Positions 1 to 6,249 of a stretch of DNA of 9,737 bases are shown piece after piece. The DNA is from Gracilibacteraceae bacterium. GTDB lineage: Bacteria; Bacillota; Desulfitobacteriia; Desulfitobacteriales; Syntrophobotulaceae. Where the stretch lies: NCBI GenBank assembly GCA_031263945.1, contig JAISEW010000166.1:1-9737 (forward strand). Direction: 5' to 3'. The first letter of the stretch is position 1, and each line of letters begins with the position of its first letter. The position numbers and the translations under genes are program-made. Below the pieces are notes generated by a model, which was not told where the DNA came from, ran no database searches, and was given only the letters and a program-made list of their open reading frames with translations.

Positions 1-32
1 ATTTGAAGCGCCACATTGATTGACGCGCGAAA

Positions 33-52
33 AGCAAATTATAGCAAATTAT
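33..52. repeat. Tandem duplication of a 10-bp AT-rich unit
   Basis: AGCAAATTAT occurs twice head to tail (33-42 and 43-52), 26 bp upstream of the tRNA promoter -35 box. The two units are one helical turn apart. It could be an AT-rich upstream promoter (UP-like) element or a regulator site, or chance. The role is inference only. Confidence 0.5.
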
Positions 53-78
53 GTCATGCGCTCACCTCGCGGGGAGTA

Positions 79-107
79 TTGACGAACTTCGCAAAAAAAT
101 GTATAAT
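79..107 (+). promoter_or_regulatory. Sigma-A-type promoter of tRNA-Ser
   Basis: The -35 box TTGACG (79-84) and a perfect -10 box TATAAT (102-107) are separated by exactly 17 bp. Transcription should start near 113-115, about 30 nt before the mature tRNA. No further promoter is evident between the tRNA and the following protein gene, so this promoter may also drive that gene. Confidence 0.88.
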
Positions 108-128
108 AGGCATTGCTGGCGGCAAAAC

Positions 129-142
129 CGCTGGTTTCAGCG
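129..142 (+). other. Small hairpin in the tRNA 5' leader
   Basis: CGCTG (129-133) and CAGCG (138-142) can pair around a GTTT loop, ending two bases before the mature tRNA 5' end. Such a stem could help define the precursor for RNase P, but a 5-bp stem may be incidental. Confidence 0.35.
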
Positions 143-144
143 CT

Positions 145-234
145 GGAGAGGTCGCCTAGCCTGGATTAGGGCGCTCGCCTGGAAAGCGGGTAAACCGCAA
201 GGTTTCGCGGGTTCGAATCCCGCCCTCTCCGCCA
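145..234 (+). tRNA. tRNA-Ser, anticodon GGA
   Basis: The acceptor stem GGAGAGG (145-151) pairs with CCTCTCC (224-230), followed by discriminator G (231) and an encoded CCA (232-234). The anticodon stem 174-178/186-190 closes the loop CTGGAAA (179-185), giving anticodon GGA (181-183), which reads UCC and UCU serine codons. The T-arm has GGTTCGAATCC. The long variable arm, pairing around AACC-GCAA-GGTT, marks a class II tRNA and agrees with serine. It lies behind its own strong promoter. I see no hairpin/T-run terminator in the 46 bp before the next gene, so the primary transcript may continue into it. tRNA-Ser genes are frequent integration sites for islands, but no partial copy of the tRNA 3' end is seen elsewhere in the window. 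Confidence 0.97.
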
Positions 235-267
235 ATGCTTACCCAAAAATCATCTTCTATCGCGGGC

Positions 268-273
268 AGGAGG
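268..273 (+). promoter_or_regulatory. Ribosome binding site that fixes a TTG start
   Basis: A full AGGAGG lies 7 nt before TTG at 281. The first in-frame ATG (317) has only a weak purine stretch before it, so the TTG is preferred. Confidence 0.8.
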
Positions 274-280
274 AAATTTT

Positions 281-1222
281 TTGAACACGACGACCCTTAC
301 CAAGGCGCTGAGAGATATGGACACGACGGCGCTCGTTTGGAAATTTGCCCTGTACAGCACCCGCCGGGGCCGGGATGGGCTGGAGCTGGACTGGTACCTG
401 TGCCAAATGCGCGATATCGCGGATCTGACGGAAAAAACCCGGGAGTTTCTGTTGCTGAAACCGGTGGCCGATAAACCTGTCGCGCCGTATTCCCCTGTTC
501 TCTCAGACAGGGAAAATATCGCCGCTCTGGCGGAGGGCGACGAATTGGTGCGGGAGCAGATCGGGGATATCATCCTGAATATCCGAAAAGGGCAGGTTTA
601 CGCTCCGGAAGATTACGTCGCCGGTGCTTTGCCGAAGATCAGCGGCTATGCTTTTTACGGCGAAAAAGAACGCCCGGGCGGCGCGCCGGAACAGGCGCTT
701 TTCATGCGGCGGGGCAATCCGTTCCTGTCGGGAGCGAGCGCGCGGCTGTGCATATCCGACCATGAGGAGATCGTTACCTGCGACAAACCGCTCCTCAAAA
801 TCCCTCCCGCGGCGGATTTTCTCCTGCTGGGCGGCGTCTGCTATTTTCTGTCTTCCGCCATACAAAAGGATTTTTCGCTGGAGGACAGGAATTTTGCCAT
901 AGCGGGGGAGCGTCTGGCGCTGATCGCTGACGCCGGGGTTGCCGGTGATCATGAAAAACTGGAGCAGGTGGTGATGACCGCCAAAAACGCCCGGAAATTC
1001 ATTGATTTTGACAAGCAGATACTGGATTACATCGCCCGCCTGTCCATCCTGGACCGGGAAGAATTTCTGAGCGCCTACGGCCTGACGATCGACCAGAGCG
1101 GCCGGCTGGACACTTCCGACGCCGAACAGTGCGAATTGTTCATTGATCTGCTCTGCTGCCGCAGCTGCATCGACCCGCTGGGCCGTCTGGCGGTGGGGAC
1201 CAATATCACGCCCCGGCAGTAA
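281..1222 (+). CDS. DUF4868 / KwaB-like protein (probable orphan anti-phage component)
   Basis: A 313-aa soluble protein without signal peptide or membrane segments. I recognise the overall pattern of the DUF4868 family, which includes KwaB, the cytosolic partner of the membrane protein KwaA in Kiwa defence. Matching features are an N-terminal strand/helix block with FALYSTRRG (about 22-30) and a PYSPVL stretch (69-74). A central block YAFYGEK...ALFMRRGNPFL (123-149) resembles the family's 'hydrophobic strand then RR' segment. The segment LLKIPPAADFLLLGGVCYFL (171-190) resembles its 'leads to DF, then strand, then F' core. A helical C-terminal half follows. Length is near that of KwaB. These are family-pattern matches from memory, not an alignment. 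No KwaA-like four-helix membrane protein lies beside it: upstream is a tRNA, downstream a convergent regulator. The TTG start has a perfect SD. It probably depends on the tRNA promoter. The alternative is an unrelated hypothetical protein. Confidence 0.6.
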   Translation: MNTTTLTKALRDMDTTALVWKFALYSTRRGRDGLELDWYLCQMRDIADLTEKTREFLLLKPVADKPVAPYSPVLSDRENIAALAEGDELVREQIGDIILNIRKGQVYAPEDYVAGALPKISGYAFYGEKERPGGAPEQALFMRRGNPFLSGASARLCISDHEEIVTCDKPLLKIPPAADFLLLGGVCYFLSSAIQKDFSLEDRNFAIAGERLALIADAGVAGDHEKLEQVVMTAKNARKFIDFDKQILDYIARLSILDREEFLSAYGLTIDQSGRLDTSDAEQCELFIDLLCCRSCIDPLGRLAVGTNITPRQ

Positions 1223-1235
1223 ATGGTAAAAAATG

Positions 1236-3764
1236 TCAGAGTAAATGTTTTTCAAAGGCGACGCGCAAGGCGTCCGCGGTCGTTTCCGCGCCCAGCTTGA
1301 GATAAACCATATTGAGCAGCGATTTCACCGTGTTGACGGACAAATCAAGGTGAGCGGCGCTTTCCGAACGGGAAAGCCCGTGATACATATCGGTGAGGAC
1401 ATCCATTTCCCTCGGCGACAGCGGCGTCTCATCCCCCAGCTGATGCCGGCGCCGGAATGCTCCGGCCAGCTCCAGCTGCCGCTTGGCATAAGTGGCGGAT
1501 TTTCTGCTTATTTTTTCCAGCCACGGGCGGGGGATATGGTTTTTCTCGTTTTTTAAGGCTGCCGCCGTCAATGTCCGCATATCCTTGCCCATTTCGATAA
1601 AAGGCATGTCCAAACCGCCGCCGCGCGCGAGATCATAGGCAGTGCCCAGAACCGCCAGCGCCTCCGCCTGGTTTCGCGTCTGGTAAAGACAGGCGGAATG
1701 AAACACCTTGCGTTCCAGCTTCCCGAACAATACGCCGTGATCGCTTTCCCGGGTCAGAAAGGCCAGCAAATCGTAATAGCGCCCCTCGGCATAGTATATT
1801 TTCACGCGGATCTGGTTGGCAAACTCCGCCAAAAACGAGGACATGCCGCCGCTTTCGTCCAGGTCGCCGCGCAGCCATTCCGCCGCGTTCCGGTGCCGGC
1901 CGACCAGAATATAATACCAGGCGGTCACTATGTCGTAGGTGGCCTGGCCCAGAAGATATTCCCCATAGCTCAACTGCTCCTCCAACTCCTTGAGACAGGA
2001 GAGGCAGCGACCGGCGTCGCCGCCGGCGGCGGCGAGACGCAAAAGGTAAAACAGCGCCCGGTTGGCTATTTCGTACTGCCCGTGGCCGGCGGCGTTTTTT
2101 TTAGCGGTCTCCAGGCAGGGGCGCGCGTTTTTCAGATCGGCTTTATAGAAAAACAGCTCCCCTTCAGCCAGGTCGTCCAGTCCGGCCATGCAGCCGCTCA
2201 TGGCGCGAACGGCGTGCGGCGCCGCCCGGGCAAGCGCGGCGATATATTCTTCCTGAGCGCCGGGCCGCGTCGTCCCCACCATGGAAGCCCACGGGCCGAT
2301 GGACATTTTGACCGACTGCCCGCTGGCTTCATAGGGCGAGAGACTGTAGTAGTAATCCGCCCGCGCCATCGGCTGGTCAAAATCATAACGGTTCGTTTCC
2401 GGCGCGGTCAAAAAACCGGCGATAGCGACAGCCTCATATAGTCCGGCCAAAACCCGGTTGTTAAAAGGCGAGGGCGGCAAAGCGGAAAAACGCCGGATGT
2501 ATTCCGCGCATTCCCGCAGCGATTCGTCCGTGCGGTCGGCGCTTATGAGCAGCCGGATGCGCAATACGTAATACAACACGTTTTTTTCCACTGTGCCGGG
2601 CGGGGCCGCGTCCAGCACATCCAAAATAAAATTGGCGCTGTCCGGGGGCAGCTGCATGGTCCATTCGCGGGCTACGCTGATGACGGCGTCATAATCGCCC
2701 GCTCTTTCGTAATAGGAAACGGCGTCTATTTTCTGCCCGTGCCCGTCGCTCCACTCGGCCGCCGTTCGCAGCGTTTCCCGGATATCGCTCTCGGAAAGGC
2801 AGCTTTGTTTTTCCTGCAGATACTCCTGAAACAATTGGTGGATGTGAAACGAGTCGAGATAGGCGTCATAGTGGATGAAAGAAATCGACGACTCCAGAAC
2901 CGCCAGATTGCCGCCGGCCACGATCCGCGCCAGTTCGACCGGCAATTGATTGAGCAAAGAGACTTTCAGGAGGATTATTTTATCTTGTTTGTCAAATTTT
3001 TCAAATATTTCCCGCTCCAGGAGCGTAAAAACCTGACGGCGCATAGCAGGGCGGGCGTGGCTTTCATAAATCCCGGTCGTTTTCAGGGACAGAGCGACCA
3101 GATTGACCGCGAAAGCCCAGCCGCCCGTGTCGCGGCAAATATCGGCGATCAGGCGCTGAGACTGCGGCGCTTCCATTTTTTCCAGCAGGAGGGCTATTTC
3201 GTTTTCCGTAAAACAGAGATCGCCGGCGGTGATATAAGCCATCGTTTCCGCCGGGGCTTTCTGGCGGAAGGGGGTGCGCGTGCGGCTGAGGAAGATCATT
3301 TTGACGTTCGGAAAAGCGGCGACGTTGTTCGCGAGGAAACTGTGCACCGCGTCGGCGCGCAAAAGGTGGAGGTCGTCGAAAACCAGGATGTACTGCTTAT
3401 CCGGGGAGACGGCTTCCCTGACTCTTTGCCGGAAGATCTCGTTCTGGGTCGCCGTGGCCGGAAAACCGTCCTGCCGCATGGCGGCGGCGGTGCTGGCGTC
3501 AAAACGGGAAAAAACATTTGTGATATTTTCCCAAAAACGTAATTCGATATTGTCGCGTTCCGACAATTGGATCCAGATGGTCAGAAAGGGGCGGCGGCGC
3601 AAATAATCATATACGGCCTGGGTTTTGCCGTAGCCGGCCCCGGCCGCGACGACGAGGACCCGGCTGCTTAGGCCCTGATCTATCAAAGCGTCCAGACGCG
3701 GACGCGATAAGAGGGGCCGGCCGCCGGGAACGCTGTCGGCGCGCTCAAGAGGGATCATGCTCAT
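1236..3764 (-). CDS. LuxR-family regulator of the MalT/LAL type (STAND ATPase + HTH)
   Basis: This 842-aa protein has the architecture of large ATP-binding LuxR regulators. A P-loop NTPase lies at the N-terminus, with Walker A AGAGYGKT (41-48) and Walker B YILVFDDLHLL (125-135). A long helical, TPR-like sensor region covers roughly residues 330-760. A GerE/LuxR helix-turn-helix closes the protein (782-842), beginning LSPREMDVL and containing SVNTVKSLLNMVYLKLGA. Family members such as MalT bind an inducer and ATP, oligomerise and activate transcription; the inducer here cannot be told. The ATG start has GGGAGG (3773-3778) 8 nt upstream. It is co-directional with rpoN and the small open frame upstream and could be read from them, because no convincing terminator intervenes. 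Its end converges on the KwaB-like gene with 13 bp between stop codons. The length is normal and no break is seen. Confidence 0.93.
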   Translation of the reverse strand: MSMIPLERADSVPGGRPLLSRPRLDALIDQGLSSRVLVVAAGAGYGKTQAVYDYLRRRPFLTIWIQLSERDNIELRFWENITNVFSRFDASTAAAMRQDGFPATATQNEIFRQRVREAVSPDKQYILVFDDLHLLRADAVHSFLANNVAAFPNVKMIFLSRTRTPFRQKAPAETMAYITAGDLCFTENEIALLLEKMEAPQSQRLIADICRDTGGWAFAVNLVALSLKTTGIYESHARPAMRRQVFTLLEREIFEKFDKQDKIILLKVSLLNQLPVELARIVAGGNLAVLESSISFIHYDAYLDSFHIHQLFQEYLQEKQSCLSESDIRETLRTAAEWSDGHGQKIDAVSYYERAGDYDAVISVAREWTMQLPPDSANFILDVLDAAPPGTVEKNVLYYVLRIRLLISADRTDESLRECAEYIRRFSALPPSPFNNRVLAGLYEAVAIAGFLTAPETNRYDFDQPMARADYYYSLSPYEASGQSVKMSIGPWASMVGTTRPGAQEEYIAALARAAPHAVRAMSGCMAGLDDLAEGELFFYKADLKNARPCLETAKKNAAGHGQYEIANRALFYLLRLAAAGGDAGRCLSCLKELEEQLSYGEYLLGQATYDIVTAWYYILVGRHRNAAEWLRGDLDESGGMSSFLAEFANQIRVKIYYAEGRYYDLLAFLTRESDHGVLFGKLERKVFHSACLYQTRNQAEALAVLGTAYDLARGGGLDMPFIEMGKDMRTLTAAALKNEKNHIPRPWLEKISRKSATYAKRQLELAGAFRRRHQLGDETPLSPREMDVLTDMYHGLSRSESAAHLDLSVNTVKSLLNMVYLKLGAETTADALRVAFEKHLL

Positions 3765-3783
3765 TAAAATCGCCTCCCAAGAA

Positions 3784-3924
3784 TTATGTACTTAAATCAA
3801 GTAAAAAAATATCGTATTTTATGTATTTAAATTCGACCTCATTTCCGTTTTTCCTTCCAAAATTTATAAGCCGGAGGATTTTTTCAGCATCAGGCTTGCT
3901 GATATTCACACTTTCGAAACTCAT
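3784..3924 (-). CDS. Possible 46-aa small protein or gene remnant
   Basis: An ATG-started frame of 46 codons reads MSFESVNISKPDAEKILRLI in its first twenty residues. It continues with a charged stretch and the hydrophobic tail IFLLDL, ending at TAA 19 nt before the regulator start. Composition is protein-like (alternating charged and hydrophobic residues, no low complexity). Base content is clearly lower in GC than the flanking genes, with codons such as ATA, TTA and AGG. No Shine-Dalgarno is visible before the ATG. The frame stays open upstream into the 3' end of rpoN, in another register, so it could also be the tail of a decayed gene. No family is recognised. If translated, its stop is close enough to the regulator's SD for translational coupling. 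Confidence 0.3.
   Translation of the reverse strand: MSFESVNISKPDAEKILRLINFGRKNGNEVEFKYIKYDIFLLDLST
3789..3803. repeat. Short dyad upstream of the LuxR-family gene
   Basis: TACTT and AAGTA flank five bases, within a very AT-rich stretch 25-39 bp before the regulator start. It could be an operator for the regulator or its own autoregulation site, but at 5 bp per arm chance is likely. It also overlaps the end of the small open frame. Confidence 0.25.
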
Positions 3925-3967
3925 GCTCGCGCCCGTATGGGCGGGCCCTGCAAATTTGTCATGCAGC

Positions 3968-3984
3968 CGGCCTTGGTCAGGCCG
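3968..3984 (-). other. Hairpin spanning the rpoN stop codon
   Basis: CGGCCT (3968-3973) and AGGCCG (3979-3984) form a 6-bp GC-rich stem whose 5-nt loop lies at the rpoN stop. On the minus strand it is followed by CTGCATGACAAA rather than a T-run, so it is a poor intrinsic terminator. It might stabilise the 3' end of the rpoN message. Confidence 0.3.
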
Positions 3985-5389
3985 TGCTGTAGCGTTTCCG
4001 CAAATTGTTGGAGGGGATGCCCAGACTCTGACGGTATTTATTTACCGTGCGGCGTGAGATCTCGATCCCTTTTTGCCGCAGCCGGTTCATGACGTCCAGA
4101 TCGCTCAGCGGGTCGGCGGGGTCTTCTTCCGCGATGATGGCGCGGATCAGGTACTTGATGCTTTTGGAGGACACGGACTCCGCCGCCGCCCCCGGCAGAC
4201 CGGAATGGAAAAAGTATTTCATTTCCAGTAAACCGCGCGGAGTTTGCATGTATTTGCCGTTCACCACCCGGCTGACAGTGGATTCGTGGATGCCGGCCAC
4301 ATCGGCCACTTGGCTCATGGTCAGCGGTTTGAGATACTCGATGCCTTTATCCAGAAAATCCCTTTGCTCTTCCACAATACAGGAAGCGACTTTATAAATA
4401 TTCAGCCGCCGCTGTTCGATCCCGCGAATTAGACCGAGCGCCGATTCCAGCTTTTCTTCCAGATATTTGCGCGCGTCCCCGTCGATTTTTTCCTGCCGGA
4501 AAAGAGCCGCGTAATTTTGGTTGATGCGCAGGAGCGGGAAGCCAAACTCGCGCACTATTACGGTATAGCCGGCGGCTTCTTTGACCAGAGTGACGTCCGG
4601 CCAGACGTTGTAATTATGGGCGTGATCGTAACTCAGGCCCGGATGCGGGTTAAAACAGCGAATAATGTCATAAATTTCCTGGATGGCGCCGACTGTGGTT
4701 TTGAGGGCGGCGGCGATATGGTTCAGTTTTTTCGCCGCTATATCCTCCAAATGCCCGTCGATAACGCGCCGGGCCAATTCCGTATCCCCGCGCCAATCGG
4801 GCCGGGCGGCGGCGGTCCGCAGCTGCAGCAGCAAACATTCCTTCAGGTCGCGCGCGCCGATGCCGTCGGGATCAAAACTCTGCACGACCCGCAGCATTTT
4901 TTCCACCCGCGCGGGCCGCGCCCGGGCGGCGGCGGCCAACTCCGCCACGGCGGCCCGCAGGTAGCCGTTGCGGTCGATATTTCCTATTATAAGTTCTCCG
5001 ATCAGAAGGTCCGCGCGCTCGCGCACTTCCAGGCTCAGCTGCAGCCGCAGATGCTCCTCCAGCGTTACCCGGCGGGAAAGATATTTTTCAAAAGGATATT
5101 CTTCCCCAGGCTCGGCGTAATTGCCGCTTCCGTAAAGCTGGCCCGGTTCCTGCATCTGCTCCGCCAAAGCGTCCATGCATACGCGGGCCGGATATTCGGC
5201 TTCGCCTTCATACTCGCCCTGCGGCCCGTCTTTTTCTTCCAGAAAAGGATTTTCATCCATGCTGCGCGTGATGTAATCACTGAGTTCCAATGTGGACATC
5301 TGCAGCACGGATATGGCTTGTTTCAGTTCCGTCGTCACATAGAGCCTTTGCTGCTGCTCCAGATGCAGCCCCTGACGCGCCTGTTTCAC
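3977..5389 (-). CDS. rpoN: RNA polymerase sigma-54 factor (RpoN)
   Basis: This 470-aa protein has the full sigma-54 plan. Region I is glutamine- and leucine-rich (LEQQQRLYVTTELKQAISVL, 10-29, with ENPFLEE to 52). A short acidic region II follows. The core-binding domain (about 105-300) includes IGNIDRNGYL (135-144) and FDPDGIGARDLKECLLLQL (172-190). A helix-turn-helix (about 355-395) contains MSQVADVAGIHESTVSRVVN. The RpoN box is SRRTVNKYRQ (445-454), where the usual form is ARRTVAKYRE. It directs core polymerase to -24/-12 promoters and needs an AAA+ activator; none is encoded here. The GTG start is supported by GGGAGGGG (5397-5404) at suitable spacing. A sigma-A-type promoter lies about 110 bp upstream. 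It is not beside the yvbQ/cggR-gap cluster seen with rpoN in some Firmicutes. Confidence 0.96.
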   Translation of the reverse strand: MKQARQGLHLEQQQRLYVTTELKQAISVLQMSTLELSDYITRSMDENPFLEEKDGPQGEYEGEAEYPARVCMDALAEQMQEPGQLYGSGNYAEPGEEYPFEKYLSRRVTLEEHLRLQLSLEVRERADLLIGELIIGNIDRNGYLRAAVAELAAAARARPARVEKMLRVVQSFDPDGIGARDLKECLLLQLRTAAARPDWRGDTELARRVIDGHLEDIAAKKLNHIAAALKTTVGAIQEIYDIIRCFNPHPGLSYDHAHNYNVWPDVTLVKEAAGYTVIVREFGFPLLRINQNYAALFRQEKIDGDARKYLEEKLESALGLIRGIEQRRLNIYKVASCIVEEQRDFLDKGIEYLKPLTMSQVADVAGIHESTVSRVVNGKYMQTPRGLLEMKYFFHSGLPGAAAESVSSKSIKYLIRAIIAEEDPADPLSDLDVMNRLRQKGIEISRRTVNKYRQSLGIPSNNLRKRYSTA

Positions 5390-5416
5390 GCGCAGTCCCC
5401 TCCCTTTTCGTTATGA

Positions 5417-5430
5417 TCTGAGTATTCAGA
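5417..5430 (-). other. Small dyad in the rpoN leader
   Basis: TCTGA (5417-5421) and TCAGA (5426-5430) pair around GTAT, within the predicted rpoN 5' leader about 30-40 nt before the start codon. It is a weak AU-rich stem that could affect initiation or be incidental. Confidence 0.25.
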
Positions 5431-5535
5431 CTATTCGGAATTATTCTTTGGTTGCTGTGACTCTTGAAACATACCCGCCCTTCTTTGACTATACGCATAA
5501 GTATACCAAATGCTCAAAGCAATCGCAAGCCGCAT
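5431..5535 (-). CDS. Possible 34-aa membrane peptide
   Basis: An ATG frame of 34 codons begins MRLAIALSIWYTYAY, a plausible single membrane-spanning segment, and ends in a polar tail (QESQQPKNNSE). It sits alone between the recombinase stop and rpoN. Against it, no SD lies directly before the ATG (a GGAGGAG is about 25 nt away, inside the recombinase gene), and the best rpoN promoter runs through it. If rpoN starts from that promoter, this frame is not translated on the same transcript. No family is recognised. Confidence 0.2.
   Translation of the reverse strand: MRLAIALSIWYTYAYSQRRAGMFQESQQPKNNSE
5500..5528 (-). promoter_or_regulatory. Probable sigma-A promoter of rpoN
   Basis: Read on the minus strand, -35 TTGCGA (5528-5523) and -10 TATACT (5505-5500) are 17 bp apart. 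Expected initiation is near 5493, giving a leader of about 100 nt. The -10 box is part of an inverted repeat, TATAC and GTATA separated by six bases (5490-5505), which could be an operator. Confidence 0.6.
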
Positions 5536-5549
5536 TTTTTCCCGGCGAA

Positions 5550-6125
5550 CTAAATCTCCTCCGCCAGCGTGCGGTAACAGTCGTCCAGATCGTCCTGAGT
5601 GACGCCCAGATATCTTTGCGTTACGGCCAAAGACGAGTGGTTGTATATTTCCATGATCACTGCCGGCGACACGCCCGCTTTCCAAGCCAGATAGCCAAAA
5701 GTTTTGCGCAGGGAATGACAGGAGACCCGTGAAGCAAAGCCGAGCGCCGCCGCCCCGTCGCGGATGATGCGGTAGGCCTGCTGACGGCTGATAGGCCTGT
5801 TGGACCACTTGCGGCTGGCGATCAGGGCGCAGCCGCGTTTGGCGGACGATTTGTGAGCGGTCAGCGCGGCGATCGCCTGTTTGTTGAGGGTGAAAACCTT
5901 AGTTTTGTGGGTTTTTTTCTCGGTGAGCGTGACGCGCTCGCGAAAACGCTTGTTTTCAAAATCGTACACATCGTCCCAGGTCAGACGGAGCAGGTCGCAA
6001 ATGCGAAGGGCCGTGTTCAAACTCATGACGATGAGGACGTGGTTGCGGATTTCACCGCGCTCCAGGAAATAGGCCGCCAGTTCGCGTATCTGGTTTTTGC
6101 TGCGGATGGGCTGAGTCGTTCCCAT
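5550..6125 (-). CDS. Minimal tyrosine recombinase / integrase
   Basis: This 191-aa protein consists almost only of the catalytic domain of tyrosine recombinases, similar in size to FimB/FimE. Visible catalytic residues are Arg41 (TALRICDLLRLTW), a lysine in the beta-hairpin region (KKTHKTK, 70-76), His137 and Arg140 (CHSLRKTFGY), His163 (YNHSS, where GH is more usual), and nucleophile Tyr172 (TQRYLGV). All expected residues are present, so it should be active. The N-terminal core-binding domain of phage and Xer integrases is missing. I start it at MGTTQPIRS because GGAGG (6134-6138) is 8 nt before that ATG. The in-frame ATG at 6176 lies inside a palindrome and has no SD. No phage genes, excisionase or transfer genes accompany it. 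It may act in DNA inversion or excision of a small element, or be a leftover. Xer-type chromosome resolution is unlikely given the short N-terminus. Confidence 0.9.
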   Translation of the reverse strand: MGTTQPIRSKNQIRELAAYFLERGEIRNHVLIVMSLNTALRICDLLRLTWDDVYDFENKRFRERVTLTEKKTHKTKVFTLNKQAIAALTAHKSSAKRGCALIASRKWSNRPISRQQAYRIIRDGAAALGFASRVSCHSLRKTFGYLAWKAGVSPAVIMEIYNHSSLAVTQRYLGVTQDDLDDCYRTLAEEI

Positions 6126-6154
6126 GATCATTACCTCCAAAATTAAGTCCGGAT

Positions 6155-6176
6155 ATGTTACACTATCGTGTAACAT
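6155..6176. repeat. Perfect 9-4-9 palindrome in the recombinase control region
   Basis: ATGTTACAC (6155-6163) and GTGTAACAT (6168-6176) are exact inverted repeats around TATC. The palindrome covers the putative -10 and most of the spacer of the recombinase promoter, placing it upstream of the expected transcript. An operator for a dimeric repressor, or a binding or crossover site for the recombinase itself, is therefore more likely than an RNA hairpin. A second short dyad, AGCCA-AA-TGGCT (6178-6189), abuts it and overlaps the -35. Confidence 0.85.
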
Positions 6177-6183
6177 GAGCCAA
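6155..6183 (-). promoter_or_regulatory. Putative promoter of the recombinase gene
   Basis: On the minus strand TTGGCT (6183-6178) and TAACAT (6160-6155) are spaced 17 bp and lie about 30 bp before the chosen start codon. Each box departs from consensus, so strength is modest. The overlap with the palindrome suggests repression. Confidence 0.45.
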
Positions 6184-6249
6184 ATGGCTGGTATTATGCG
6201 GGGAAATCCAGAGATTAATTATACACAGCGGAAGCGAAAAACCAAAAAC

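Noticed and set aside
1260..1274. GACGC/GCGTC hairpin near the end of the LuxR-family gene
   Set aside because: It lies inside coding sequence and no T-run follows on either strand. It is too weak for a bidirectional terminator.
1698..2441. Long plus-strand open frame opposite the LuxR-family gene
   Set aside because: It is antisense to a well-supported gene in GC-rich sequence, has arginine/glycine/alanine-rich composition, no SD and no family resemblance. Shadow frame.
3886..3905. TCAGCA/TGCTGA inverted repeat beside a run of six T on the plus strand
   Set aside because: The T-run precedes the hairpin on the plus strand and is an A-run after it on the minus strand, so it is not an intrinsic terminator in either direction. 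It lies within the small open frame.
3930..3943. CGCCC/GGGCG hairpin downstream of rpoN
   Set aside because: It is a 5-bp stem with a 4-base loop and no T-run on either strand. It is not called as a terminator.
4517..5416. 299-codon plus-strand open frame opposite rpoN
   Set aside because: It is antisense to a complete sigma-54 gene, with low-complexity glycine/glutamine-rich translation. Shadow frame.
145..6125. A complete integrative island between tRNA-Ser and the recombinase
   Set aside because: No direct repeat of the tRNA 3' end is seen near the recombinase, and rpoN, normally a core gene, lies between. The sequence does not show island boundaries.
6126..6176. N-terminal extension of the recombinase to the ATG at 6176
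   Set aside because: That ATG lies within the palindrome and putative promoter and has no SD, whereas the ATG at 6125 has GGAGG at 8 nt.
6219..6227. DnaA-box-like TTATACACA upstream of rpmH
   Set aside because: It matches TTATNCACA, but it is single. About 0.3 such matches are expected by chance in a window this size on both strands, and origins carry clusters. It does not support an oriC here.
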